Assembly: GCA_018831265.1 (NCBI GenBank)
Contig: JAHJCO010000058.1
Location: 1-61,982, forward strand
DNA length: 61,982 nucleotides
Direction of reading: 5' to 3'
Origin: Actinomycetota bacterium
Lineage (GTDB): Bacteria > Actinomycetota > Geothermincolia > Fen-727 > Anoxymicrobiaceae
In this document: positions 34,549 through 41,971 of the stretch, one piece after another
Layout of the letters: each line of letters opens with the position of its first letter
How positions within the stretch are numbered: the stretch's first letter is position 1
Program-made: the position numbers and the translations under genes
Notes under the pieces: model-generated
The model's input: only the letters and a program-made list of their open reading frames with translations
Told to the model about the DNA's origin: nothing
Databases searched by the model: none

Positions 34549-35370
34549 CTACTTCAGGCCGCCGATGACTTCCAGTGCGTTCCTGGAGTAGAGGTGCTCG
34601 CGGACGTCGTCGGGCATGTCGATTTCGGCCAGCTCGCCCACGACCCGCTTCCTGGAGACCAGCGGGTAGTCACTGCCCAGTAACGCCTTCTGCTTGACCG
34701 GGCCCCTCATGTACTCGAACACGAACCGCGGGATCCGCTTGGGGGCCCACCCCGCGATGTTGAAGTAGACGTTGACGTTGCGGTGCGACACCGCCAGCGC
34801 CTCCTCGTACCAGGGCCACCCGAAGTGGGCGATTATCAGCTTGAGGTCGGGGAAGTCCACCGCCACCTCGTCCACGTCTATCGGGCGGCAGTACTTGAGC
34901 TTGGTCCCGGTGTGGAACTGGGTGCCCATGTGGAAGAGGACCGGGACCCCGACCTCGAGGGCGACCTCGTAGAGCGGGTACATCACCGGGTCGTTCGCAC
35001 GGAGCTCCACCAGGTGGGGAAGCAGCTTGAGGCCCCTCATGCCGTCGCTCTCAACCGCCCGCCTGAGCTCCCGTCCCGCCGCCTCGCCCTTGTTGGGGTC
35101 GACGCTGGCGAACCCTATGAGCCTGTCGGGGTGCCGCGCCACGGTCTCGGCGACCAGCTCGTTGGAGACCCTGTAATCCCACCTCGTCTCGGCGTCCACC
35201 GCGACAACGACCGACCTTGACACACCGGCGGCGTCCATATCGGCGATGGTGTCCTGCAGCGTGGGCAGGTTGTCCCCGAAGATCCGGATGTAGCCGTCGC
35301 GCATCGCGGCGGGCATGGACCTGATCGCTTCCTCCGTCCAGAGCTGCGCGTGCGTGTCGATTATCTCCAA
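34549..35370 (-). CDS. Amidohydrolase-2 family metal-dependent hydrolase
   Basis: 273 residues. TTG start at 35370 with AAGGAGG 6 bases upstream; longer in-frame starts would put that site inside the gene. TIM-barrel features: IDTHAQLW at the N-terminus, GLKLLPH, VLFHMGTQ, LIIAHFGWPW and GSDYPL. The first strand normally carries D-x-H-x-H; here it reads DTHAQ, so the second His is Gln and metal binding may differ. Family members include decarboxylases and lactone hydrolases; the substrate is unknown. TATACT at 35395-35400 is a plausible -10. Confidence 0.86.
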   Translation of the reverse strand: MEIIDTHAQLWTEEAIRSMPAAMRDGYIRIFGDNLPTLQDTIADMDAAGVSRSVVVAVDAETRWDYRVSNELVAETVARHPDRLIGFASVDPNKGEAAGRELRRAVESDGMRGLKLLPHLVELRANDPVMYPLYEVALEVGVPVLFHMGTQFHTGTKLKYCRPIDVDEVAVDFPDLKLIIAHFGWPWYEEALAVSHRNVNVYFNIAGWAPKRIPRFVFEYMRGPVKQKALLGSDYPLVSRKRVVGELAEIDMPDDVREHLYSRNALEVIGGLK

Positions 35371-35474
35371 CCTGGGCCTCCTTGATCGGAGAAGAGTATA
35401 TGACAGGCGCACTGTCCACTGATAGGCGGGAGCGGATAGAATCGGTTGGGCCGCAAGAGAATGGAGGTTGAGGC

Positions 35475-35903
35475 TTGAGGGAAGAGGTCAGGACCGTCGT
35501 CATGCGGCTGCTCCTGGTGGTCGCCACCCTGGTCTCGGTCATGGGATACAACTTCACGCACTTCCCCGGGTTCGTGGCGCTGCCTTTCCTTGCGGGGATG
35601 GTCATGGCCGGGCTGGCCATCAGCGCGCGCAAGAGGGATCGCGACATGGCGAAGGTTGTCCGGAACCGCCGCGCGGCCGCGTTCCAGCTGGTGGTGAGCT
35701 GTTGCATGGTCACGGGGTTCCTGGTCTACGCGATTCTGGAGTCCGAGACCACGGACGCCATCGGGTTCGGCATCATGCTGGGAACCCTGCTCCTGCTCGC
35801 GTCTCTGGCCGTGTTGATATATTTCCGGGCCAGGAAGTTGCACAGGCTTTCGTGCGAGGAGATCAAGGAGTCGACCGGCCTCTACGGCCACGAAGCGGAT
35901 TGA
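35475..35903 (+). CDS. Small four-helix membrane protein of unknown function
   Basis: 142 residues, TTG start. Hydrophobic segments at about 10-25, 30-48, 68-86 and 95-114, with a basic cytosolic loop SARKRDRDMAKVVRNRRAAA and an acidic C-terminal tail (CEEIKESTGLYGHEAD). No conserved motif that I recognise. It diverges from the amidohydrolase gene with a 105-base intergenic region; a repeat element begins seven bases after its stop. Confidence 0.72.
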   Translation: MREEVRTVVMRLLLVVATLVSVMGYNFTHFPGFVALPFLAGMVMAGLAISARKRDRDMAKVVRNRRAAAFQLVVSCCMVTGFLVYAILESETTDAIGFGIMLGTLLLLASLAVLIYFRARKLHRLSCEEIKESTGLYGHEAD

Positions 35904-35909
35904 GCTCTC

Positions 35910-36050
35910 CGGGACTGAAGTCCCGGCCCAAGCGCAGCCAGATGCCACGGTTCTCAGCTGTGAATGTAGGCTGACGAATTCAAGCGTACGTAACGCGACC
36001 CGAGTTGAAGGCCGCAGAGACCTGGCTGAGCGCGCGGACTTCAGTCCGCG
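35910..36050. repeat. Inverted pair of CGGACTGAAGTCCG-type palindromes (REPIN-like, 141 bp)
   Basis: Outer palindromes CGGGACTGAAGTCCCG (35910-35925) and CGCGGACTTCAGTCCGCG (36033-36050). The interior (35945-36030) is related, in reverse, to the tandem repeats at 45708-45850 (shared TGAATGTAGGCTGACG and CGTACGTAACGCGACCC). The right palindrome encodes the last two residues and TGA stop of the pyrophosphatase. Confidence 0.9.
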
Positions 36051-36538
36051 GCCTGCGGGATCGACGCCAGCAGGTACTCCCTCGCCTTCTTGGAGTCCTC
36101 CCAGCCGTCACTCGCGACCACCTTCGCCTCGAGCCTCTTGTAGGTCATGAAGAAGTTCTCGATCTCGCTCAGGAGGTGCGGTGGGACCTCGTGGATGTCG
36201 TGCACGTGGCTCCAGCGCGGGTCGTGGACGGGGACCCCCAGGACCTTGTTGTCGCCCCCCTTGTCGTCGCGCATGACAAGCATGCCGATCGGACGCGCGT
36301 CCAGCAGGCAACCCGAGAACGTGGGCTCCTCTATCAGCACCAGGATGTCCACCTCGTCGCCGTCCTCGGCCAGCGTGCCCTCGATGTAACCGTAGTCGGC
36401 CGGGTAGTGGACCGAGCTGAACAGGACCCGGTTGAGCTTGATGCGCCCCCTCTCGTGGTCGTACTCGTACTTGTTGCGGCTGCCCTTGGGGACCTCGACT
36501 ATGACCTCGACAGTCTCCGGGAACTCCTCGGTTATCAT
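36041..36538 (-). CDS. ppa: Inorganic pyrophosphatase, family I
   Basis: 165 residues, normal length. Signature residues: VEVPKGSRNKYEYD, HYPADYGYIEGTLAEDGDEVDILVL (metal-binding Asp triad), MRDDKGGDNKVLGVP, and HFF-like NFFMTYKRLE with the catalytic region WEDSKKAREY. Hydrolyses pyrophosphate made by biosynthesis, including the AMP-forming acetyl-CoA synthetase in this window. The C-terminus ...PQAAD is encoded partly by a repeat palindrome whose central TGA is the stop. Confidence 0.96.
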   Translation of the reverse strand: MITEEFPETVEVIVEVPKGSRNKYEYDHERGRIKLNRVLFSSVHYPADYGYIEGTLAEDGDEVDILVLIEEPTFSGCLLDARPIGMLVMRDDKGGDNKVLGVPVHDPRWSHVHDIHEVPPHLLSEIENFFMTYKRLEAKVVASDGWEDSKKAREYLLASIPQAAD

Positions 36539-36726
36539 CGCGCGCTCCTTGTGTTCCGCGGTATTTGAAGGATTAGTCTAGCATTTCCTCCACCGTGCGT
36601 AGTGGGTGTGGATCTAGCGGGCCGGGGTCGTATTGACGTGAAACGGGCCTGACTGTAGGGTTACCGGTGACGCGGCCGACGGTTCGAGGCCGCGCGCGAA
36701 GGAAGACCGGAGAAAGGGGGAGCAGT

Positions 36727-37287
36727 ATGAAGAGGTTCATGGTGCTGGGGTTGGTGTGCCTGCTGGCGGTTGCAGTGCTGGGGGTGGCGGGCTGCGGCAA
36801 CACCGGAGCGGCCAAGGAGCAGATGAACACCGCGGATGCAGCGTACACAGCCGTCCAGAAGGACCTGGATGCTCTGAACACGACGCTGACCACGGTGCTG
36901 AGTGGAGCGGCGACCGGCGACTTCTCCAAGCTGAACCCCGAGGTCATCGCCGGGGCGCAGGCGACCATCAAGAAGGCCCAGGAGGAGTTGCCCAAGGTGG
37001 CCGAGGAGTACAAGGCGATATCCGACATGAGCGGAGTCGCCGACTACGTCACCTATGCCGACATGATGGTCGGGACCATCGACGAGGACCTGGGCGCGCT
37101 CCAGCAGGGCAAGTCCATCGTCGAGGCGCTCGCCCCGCTCGTGACCGCCGGCGACACCGCGGGCATAGGGGCCTGGTTCCAGCAGAACACCGCGATGTTG
37201 ACCGATACCCAGAAGGCCGGGAGCAACGCAACCAAGTCCTACGAGGAGGCGCAGGCCTACAAGACGGAGAAGGGACTCGCCGAGTAG
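36727..37287 (+). CDS. Lipoprotein homologous to the Ser/Thr kinase sensor domain
   Basis: 186 residues. Signal peptide and lipobox VAGC (C23). The mature part is helical. Residues 94-119 (EYKAISDMSGVADYVTYADM...) align ungapped with kinase residues 403-428, 15 of 26 identical, and both end with K-x-EKGL at near-equal spacing (offset 309 then 312). So the whole 150-residue domain is shared. GGGGGAG lies 4 bases before the ATG. It could bind the same ligand or compete with the kinase sensor. A terminator follows, so it is monocistronic. Confidence 0.88.
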   Translation: MKRFMVLGLVCLLAVAVLGVAGCGNTGAAKEQMNTADAAYTAVQKDLDALNTTLTTVLSGAATGDFSKLNPEVIAGAQATIKKAQEELPKVAEEYKAISDMSGVADYVTYADMMVGTIDEDLGALQQGKSIVEALAPLVTAGDTAGIGAWFQQNTAMLTDTQKAGSNATKSYEEAQAYKTEKGLAE

Positions 37288-37314
37288 TCCTGAATCGAAT
37301 ATCACCGACGAAGC

Positions 37315-37345
37315 GGCCGGGGCGCATCAGCCCCGGCCTCTTTCA
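37315..37345 (+). terminator. Rho-independent terminator after the lipoprotein
   Basis: GGCCGGGG stem (37315-37322), 8-base loop, CCCCGGCC (37331-37338), then TCTTTC. A 29-nt repeat begins two bases after this feature. Confidence 0.82.
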
Positions 37346-37346
37346 C

Positions 37347-37406
37347 TGAGAATTCACCTCAACCATTATTTCTCATGTCGTGCGAAAGGGTCAGACCCTT
37401 TTGCAC
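37347..37406. repeat. 29-nt ACCTCA-ACCA element followed by a GGGTCAGACCC palindrome
   Basis: Type A 29-mer at 37347-37375 (TGAGAATTC, ACCTCAACCA, ending TTTCTCA), then a palindrome at 37380-37406 centred on AAGGGTCAGACCCTT with outer GTGC/GCAC. The same palindrome class is at 57446-57476. Confidence 0.88.
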
Positions 37407-37430
37407 TGGTGTTGGACCCCGACGCGAGGA

Positions 37431-38957
37431 TCACATCCTGTAGATCTCATGCAGAGCCGGATACAGTGCTCGGTAGACCCCGTACGCGCGGTCGTAGGCG
37501 GGGCGGGCGGCCGGGTCCGGCTCGATTGTCTCACCGCCGTGCACCGCGTGCGCGCAGGCCTCATCCACTGACTCGAACAGCCCGGCGGCGACCCCCCCCA
37601 GCAGCCCGGCACCCAGCATCGCGGCGTCCGGGTTGCCGGCGACCGTGACCGGCATACCGAAGGCGTCGGCCTGGATGCGGCGCCAGAGGCTCGAGCGTGC
37701 GCCACCGCCGCCCGAGAGGACGGTGGTGACTGGCACTCCCATCTCAAGCATGAGCGACAGTGAATCCAGCAGGCCGTAGACGACGCCCTCCAGGACGGAG
37801 CGGACGACATGATGCCGTCCCTTTGTCAGGTCGAGCCCGAACAGGACCCCCCGGGCATCGGGGTCGGCGTGAGGGGTCCGCTCGCCCGTCAGGTAGGGGA
37901 GGAACACCAGGCCCTCGCAGCCGGCGGGGGCCAGCGCGGCGGTCTCGTCAAGCAGCTCGTAGGGGTCGCGGCCCAGCGCCTCGGCCCCGCCTCTCTCAGG
38001 CTCGCCCAGCACGTCCCGGAGCCAGCGTAGGGACAGGCCCGCCGAGAGCATCACCCCCATCAGGTACCACGTGTCGGGCCTGGCGTGACAGAAGGAGTGC
38101 AGGCGCATGCGCTCGTCGACTATCGGGGTCGCGGTCGGGGCCAGGACCGTACCCGACGAGCCGATGCTGACCGCCACCCGCCCGGGCTCGAGAACCCCCA
38201 TCCCCAGGGCACTGCATGCGTTGTCCGCGCCCCCGCCGGCCACGACCGTTCCCTCCGCGAGCCCGGTCGCGTGCGCCACCCCTGCCGTCACCCTCCCCGC
38301 CGGTTGAGCCGACTCGATGACGGGGGGCAGCCACTCCACGGGAATCTGGAGCGCCTCCAGTATCGGCTCGGACCATCTGCGCCCCGCCACGTCGAACAGA
38401 AGGGTCCCGGAGGCGTCCGAGACCTCGGTCATGGTAGCTCCCGTGAGCATGAGGTTGATGTAGTCCTTGGGGAGCAGGAGCGACCTCACGCGCTCGAAGG
38501 ATTCGGGTTCGTTGCGCGCCAGCCACAGGACCTTAGGCGCGGTGAACCCCGGCAGCGCCGGGTTGCCCACCAGGCCGGCGAGGTTCTCCCGGCCTACCCT
38601 CTCCTCGATGAGGGTGCACTCCGGCCCGGTGCGCTGGTCGCACCACAGGATGCAGGGCCTCACGACCCCGTACGAGCCGTCCAGGAAGACCGAGCCGTGC
38701 ATCTGCCCTGAGACCCCCACGCCCGCTATCGATTCCGCCGCAATGGCGCTTGCCGATAGCGCGCCGCGGATCGCCCGGCAGGAAGCCTCCCACCACAGCG
38801 CCGGGTCCTGCTCGGCCCATCCGGGGCGTGGTGTTTCCGTCGGATAGCCGGCCGCAGCGGTCCCCAGCACGCGCCCCTCGCGGTCTATCACACCCGCCTT
38901 CGCGCCCGTGGTGCCGAGATCCAGCCCCAGCATGTATTGGTCCCGCGTGTCGGTCAA
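37431..38957 (-). CDS. xylB: Xylulokinase (FGGY carbohydrate kinase)
   Basis: 508 residues, TTG start with GAGG 8 bases upstream. N-terminal phosphate loop LGLDLGTTGAKAGVID, PGWAEQDPALWW, GVSGQMHG, LWCDQRTGPEC, and the C-terminal VLSGGGGARSSLWRRIQADAFGMPV. These blocks fit D-xylulokinase, which makes xylulose 5-phosphate. It diverges from a class II aldolase gene 144 bases away, so the pair may handle one pentose pathway; no xylose isomerase or transporter is in the window. Confidence 0.9.
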   Translation of the reverse strand: MTDTRDQYMLGLDLGTTGAKAGVIDREGRVLGTAAAGYPTETPRPGWAEQDPALWWEASCRAIRGALSASAIAAESIAGVGVSGQMHGSVFLDGSYGVVRPCILWCDQRTGPECTLIEERVGRENLAGLVGNPALPGFTAPKVLWLARNEPESFERVRSLLLPKDYINLMLTGATMTEVSDASGTLLFDVAGRRWSEPILEALQIPVEWLPPVIESAQPAGRVTAGVAHATGLAEGTVVAGGGADNACSALGMGVLEPGRVAVSIGSSGTVLAPTATPIVDERMRLHSFCHARPDTWYLMGVMLSAGLSLRWLRDVLGEPERGGAEALGRDPYELLDETAALAPAGCEGLVFLPYLTGERTPHADPDARGVLFGLDLTKGRHHVVRSVLEGVVYGLLDSLSLMLEMGVPVTTVLSGGGGARSSLWRRIQADAFGMPVTVAGNPDAAMLGAGLLGGVAAGLFESVDEACAHAVHGGETIEPDPAARPAYDRAYGVYRALYPALHEIYRM

Positions 38958-39105
38958 GACTACACCTCGCGCCGTCGATCGCCGGTGAAATATGCGCCCC
39001 GGAGCCCCGGGCCGACTATGGTAACATTATGCCCGACGCGCGGGCATTCCGCGCATGGAATCACCCTCAATGGGCCCTTGAGCCCGCCGCCGAGAGGAGT
39101 CATGG

Positions 39106-39735
39106 ATGGATCCGCAGGTACTCGAAGCCAAGGAAGAGGTGCTCAAGACCGCCCAGGAGATGGTGAGGCGCGGCCTGGTGGCCGGGACCTCCGGTAACTG
39201 CTCGGTCAGGGTCCCGGGCACCGACCTGGTGGTCATCACCCCCACGTCCATCGAGTACGAGAGGCTGCTGGCCGAGGACATGTGCGTCATCGATATCAAG
39301 AGCGCGCAGGCCGAAGGCCGCTACAAGCCGTCCATCGAGATAAACATGCACCTGACCGTCTACGAGGCGCGCCCGGAGGTGGGCGGCATAGTCCACACGC
39401 ACCAGACGATGGGCACCGCGGTTGCCGTCGCGGGCAAGCGCATCCCCCCCATCCTGGAGGAGCAGGTGTTCGCCCTGTACGGGGCCGTCGAACTCGCCGA
39501 GTACGCCGCGCCCGGGACGACCGACCTCGCGGGGAACGCCGTGGCCGCCCTGGGCCACCGCAACGCCTGCCTGCTGGCCCACCACGGCGTCCTGGCGGTC
39601 GGTCAGAAGATCCGCGACGCCCTGCTCCACGCCGAGATAGTGGAGCGCGCCGCCTCCATCTACATCATGTCCAACATCATCGGCGGCCCCAGGATCGTCC
39701 CCTTCATGGCCGACCAGGAACCCCCGCCCGAATAG
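39106..39735 (+). CDS. Class II aldolase/adducin-family protein (fuculose-phosphate aldolase-like)
   Basis: 209 residues. MVRRGLVAGTSGNCSVRVPG, catalytic Glu region SIEINMHLTVYEARPEVGGIVHTHQT with zinc-binding H-x-H, and the third zinc His in LAHHGVLAVG. Cleaves or epimerises a sugar phosphate; motifs alone do not separate L-fuculose-1-P aldolase from ribulose-5-P 4-epimerase. Two ATGs (39102, 39106) occur out of frame; the in-frame 39106 is preceded by GAGAGGAG. Divergent from xylB. Confidence 0.87.
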   Translation: MDPQVLEAKEEVLKTAQEMVRRGLVAGTSGNCSVRVPGTDLVVITPTSIEYERLLAEDMCVIDIKSAQAEGRYKPSIEINMHLTVYEARPEVGGIVHTHQTMGTAVAVAGKRIPPILEEQVFALYGAVELAEYAAPGTTDLAGNAVAALGHRNACLLAHHGVLAVGQKIRDALLHAEIVERAASIYIMSNIIGGPRIVPFMADQEPPPE

Positions 39736-39749
39736 AACTGACTGAGATT

Positions 39750-39896
39750 GGGGTCAGGCGGGATTCAAGTCAGCCAGGTCGTATGGGCGTCCTGCTCAGG
39801 ATGCACCTGCTAGACCCGCTCTTGATCAAACTACAGCCACAGTCAAGAGGTGACTGGCTGATCAACCGGTCTATGAATTGAATCCCGCCTGACCCC
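39750..39896. repeat. 147-bp element with perfect 19-bp inverted ends
   Basis: Left end GGGGTCAGGCGGGATTCAA at 39750-39768, exact complement at 39878-39896. Further out, TAGAAC occurs inverted on both sides. The right flank TGACTAGAACAGGGGTCAGG (minus strand) contains the stop of fpg. A related end is at 56733-56757. Confidence 0.92.
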
Positions 39897-39904
39897 TGTT
39901 CTAG

Positions 39905-40699
39905 TCACTTCTGGCATTTCGGGCAAAAGTAGCTCGTTCGGCCGCCGATGGTCCGCGTGACGAGGGGGTCGTCGGAGCGGGGGCAGCGCCCGCCTTTCTG
40001 GCGGTGGGGGATGATGAAGCGGTCGGGCTCGCGGTCCAGGTCCGCGTCCAGAGTGATGGCACGCCGCAGCACCCACTTCATGCTGTCGTACAGGCGGCGC
40101 ACCTCGGCGTCGGTCAGGGTGGCGGTGTTGCGGTCGGGCCGGACACCCGCCTGGTAGCAGATCTCGTCTGAGAAGATGTTTCCGATGCCCGCGATGAGCG
40201 ACTGGTCCATGAGGAGCTGGTGGATGGTCGTCCTGTGAGAGCGCACGATCCCGGCGAACACCTTGAAGGTGAAGGAGCGGTCAAGCGGCTCGGGGCCCAG
40301 GCGGGCGATGTCGGGTATCTTCCCAGGATCGGTGGTGGGGTACAGGGCCACTTTTCCGAACAGGCGGATATCCGAGAAGTCCAGCGCCCCGCCGTCCGCG
40401 AAGTGGAACTCGACCTTGTTGAACTTCGGCTTCGGCTCACCCTTTCCCCGGACCAGCACGTCCCCGGTCATGCCGTAGTGCATCAGGACGGTGCTCCCCC
40501 GGTCCGTGGGCAGCAGGGTGTACTTGGCCCGGCGGTTCGCGGCGGTGAAGGAGGCACCCTTGAGGCCCCTGCCCAGCGCGGTGGGGGTGACGCCCTCCAG
40601 GCTGCGGGCGTCACTCACCGAGACCCTGTCTATTCGCCTTCCCAGCGCGTTCTCCTCGAGGTACTTCCGCCTCACCTCGACGTCGGGTAGCTCGGGCAT
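39905..40699 (-). CDS. mutM: Formamidopyrimidine-DNA glycosylase (Fpg/Nei family)
   Basis: 264 residues. Starts PELPDVE, giving the catalytic Pro2 and Glu3 after Met removal. Other blocks: KYTLLPTDRGSTVLMHYGMTGDV (Lys near 57), DIRLFGKVAL, GIGNIFSDEICYQAGVRPDR. The C-terminal zinc finger is abnormal: the first Cys pair reads RCPRSDD (one Cys and a Ser) while the second pair CPKC is intact. Removes oxidised bases such as 8-oxoguanine. GAGGGGG is 8 bases before the ATG. Sequence upstream in the same frame is a DUF72 remnant. Confidence 0.92.
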   Translation of the reverse strand: MPELPDVEVRRKYLEENALGRRIDRVSVSDARSLEGVTPTALGRGLKGASFTAANRRAKYTLLPTDRGSTVLMHYGMTGDVLVRGKGEPKPKFNKVEFHFADGGALDFSDIRLFGKVALYPTTDPGKIPDIARLGPEPLDRSFTFKVFAGIVRSHRTTIHQLLMDQSLIAGIGNIFSDEICYQAGVRPDRNTATLTDAEVRRLYDSMKWVLRRAITLDADLDREPDRFIIPHRQKGGRCPRSDDPLVTRTIGGRTSYFCPKCQK

Positions 40700-40816
40700 C
40701 GGCTCGACCCCCTCTCGGGTAAGCATCTCCTTGAGCGTTGTCGCGTTCTCGATCGCGTATCCTTGGTAGTCGTTGTTGAAGTATACGAAGGCGTCCCCGC
40801 CCGCGTCGAGGACGAG
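40700..40816 (-). pseudogene. C-terminal remnant of a DUF72 (YecE-like) gene, in frame with fpg
   Basis: Read on the minus strand, 39 codons before the fpg ATG give LVLDAGGDAFVYFNNDYQGY, then AIENATTLKEMLTREGVEP. The VYFNND...G.A..NA..L core is the well-known C-terminal motif of DUF72 proteins. There is no stop between it and fpg. The rest of the gene is gone: the repeat cluster 40817-40944 begins exactly where coding similarity ends. Either a DUF72-Fpg fusion lost its front, or a DUF72 gene was truncated beside fpg. Confidence 0.7.
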
Positions 40817-40945
40817 TGAAAGAAAACCTCAAACCATTTCTTTCATCCGAGGCCCGGCAACAGCCACCAGTGAAAGTTTTGGTCTGAGGTAATCTTTCAC
40901 GGCAACAGCCTCCAGTGAAAGTTTTGGTTTGAGGTAATCTTTCAC
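40817..40945. repeat. Three 29-nt ACCTCA-N-ACCA elements (forward, reverse, reverse), with 45-bp tandem duplication
   Basis: 40817-40845 (+), 40871-40899 (-), 40916-40944 (-). The two reverse copies sit in 45-bp tandem units (40856-40900 and 40901-40945) that begin GGCAACAGCC and differ at two positions. Same order as at 10748-10883, though the sequences are subtype B here and subtype A there. Confidence 0.92.
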
Positions 40946-40978
40946 AGCTTATTCAACTGCCGGAGATTTTGCGATTAG

Positions 40979-40993
40979 AACGTCTGACGCCAT
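40979..40993. repeat. Solo arm AACGTCTGACGCCAT
   Basis: One arm of the GTCAGACGTTT family without its partner, 34 bases before the ribokinase start. Confidence 0.6.
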
Positions 40994-41026
40994 TCTTTGA
41001 TACGATTTAGCGCGGAGGGCAGGAGA

Positions 41027-41971
41027 ATGGAGCGTGGCATACTCGTCATAGGCAGCCTCAACACTGACATGGTGGTGGTCGCGCCGCGCTTCCCCGAGCC
41101 CGGGGAGAACGTGCACGGCAGCGACTTCTCGATGGTTGCAGGCGGCAAGGGGGCAAACCAGGCCGTAGCGGTCCACCGTCTCGGGCTGCCGACGGCCCTG
41201 CTCTCCTGCGTGGGCTCAGACGTTTTCGGCGATTTCCTCTGTGAAAGGCTGCGTTCCTGCGGCGTGGACGACTCCCTGGTCAAGCGAAGCCGGGAGGTCG
41301 GAACAGGGGTCGCCCTGATAGTGGTCGAGGAGGGCACCGGGAACAACACCATCGTAGTGGACCCGGGTTCAAACTACGCGCTGGCGCCCTCCGATCTCGA
41401 CGCCCTGGACGGGCACTACCCCGAGCACGCGGCCGCGCTTTTCCAGCTCGAGGTGCCGCTGGACGTGGTCGTCGAGGGAGCACGGCGCGCGCGGGAGAAC
41501 GGCCTGCTCACCATCCTGGACGCGGGCCCGCCACGGCACGACCGGCTGGACGTGGTCGAGCACTTCGACGTCGTCTCACCAAACCGCGCCGAGCTCGCGG
41601 CGCTCACCGGAGAGGACGTCGGCGACAGGCGGTCCGTCGCCCGGGCCTGCGGGCCACTCCTTCAGCGGGGCGTCGAAGCCGTGGTGGTGAAGATGGGGGA
41701 TGAAGGTGCCCTCCTGGCGACCAGCGAGGGCGCCTGGCAGTTCGATCCCTTCGATGTGGAGGCCGTGGACAGCACCGGGGCCGGCGACGCCTTCACCGCG
41801 GGGCTGGCCTGCGCGCTTGTCGAGGGGCGTGAGCCTCCCGAGGCCGTACTCTTCGCCAACGCGGCGGGCGCGGCGGCCGTCAGGGTCCTCGGCGCGCAGC
41901 CGTCGATGCCCTCCAGGTCGGACGTCGACTCCCTCCTGGATGAGCAGAGCCCGGGGGTGAGACGCCTTTGA
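41027..41971 (+). CDS. Ribokinase-like PfkB sugar kinase
   Basis: 314 residues. GSLNTDMVV near the N-terminus, GGKGANQAVAVHRLG (PfkB signature 1), and the C-terminal DSTGAGDAFTAGLACAL with the catalytic Asp and anion hole. NxxxE-type SPNRAELAALTG present. Closest to ribokinase (substrate inferred). AGGAG lies 3 bases before the ATG. Its stop overlaps the start of the K+ channel gene, so they are co-translated. Confidence 0.89.
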   Translation: MERGILVIGSLNTDMVVVAPRFPEPGENVHGSDFSMVAGGKGANQAVAVHRLGLPTALLSCVGSDVFGDFLCERLRSCGVDDSLVKRSREVGTGVALIVVEEGTGNNTIVVDPGSNYALAPSDLDALDGHYPEHAAALFQLEVPLDVVVEGARRARENGLLTILDAGPPRHDRLDVVEHFDVVSPNRAELAALTGEDVGDRRSVARACGPLLQRGVEAVVVKMGDEGALLATSEGAWQFDPFDVEAVDSTGAGDAFTAGLACALVEGREPPEAVLFANAAGAAAVRVLGAQPSMPSRSDVDSLLDEQSPGVRRL

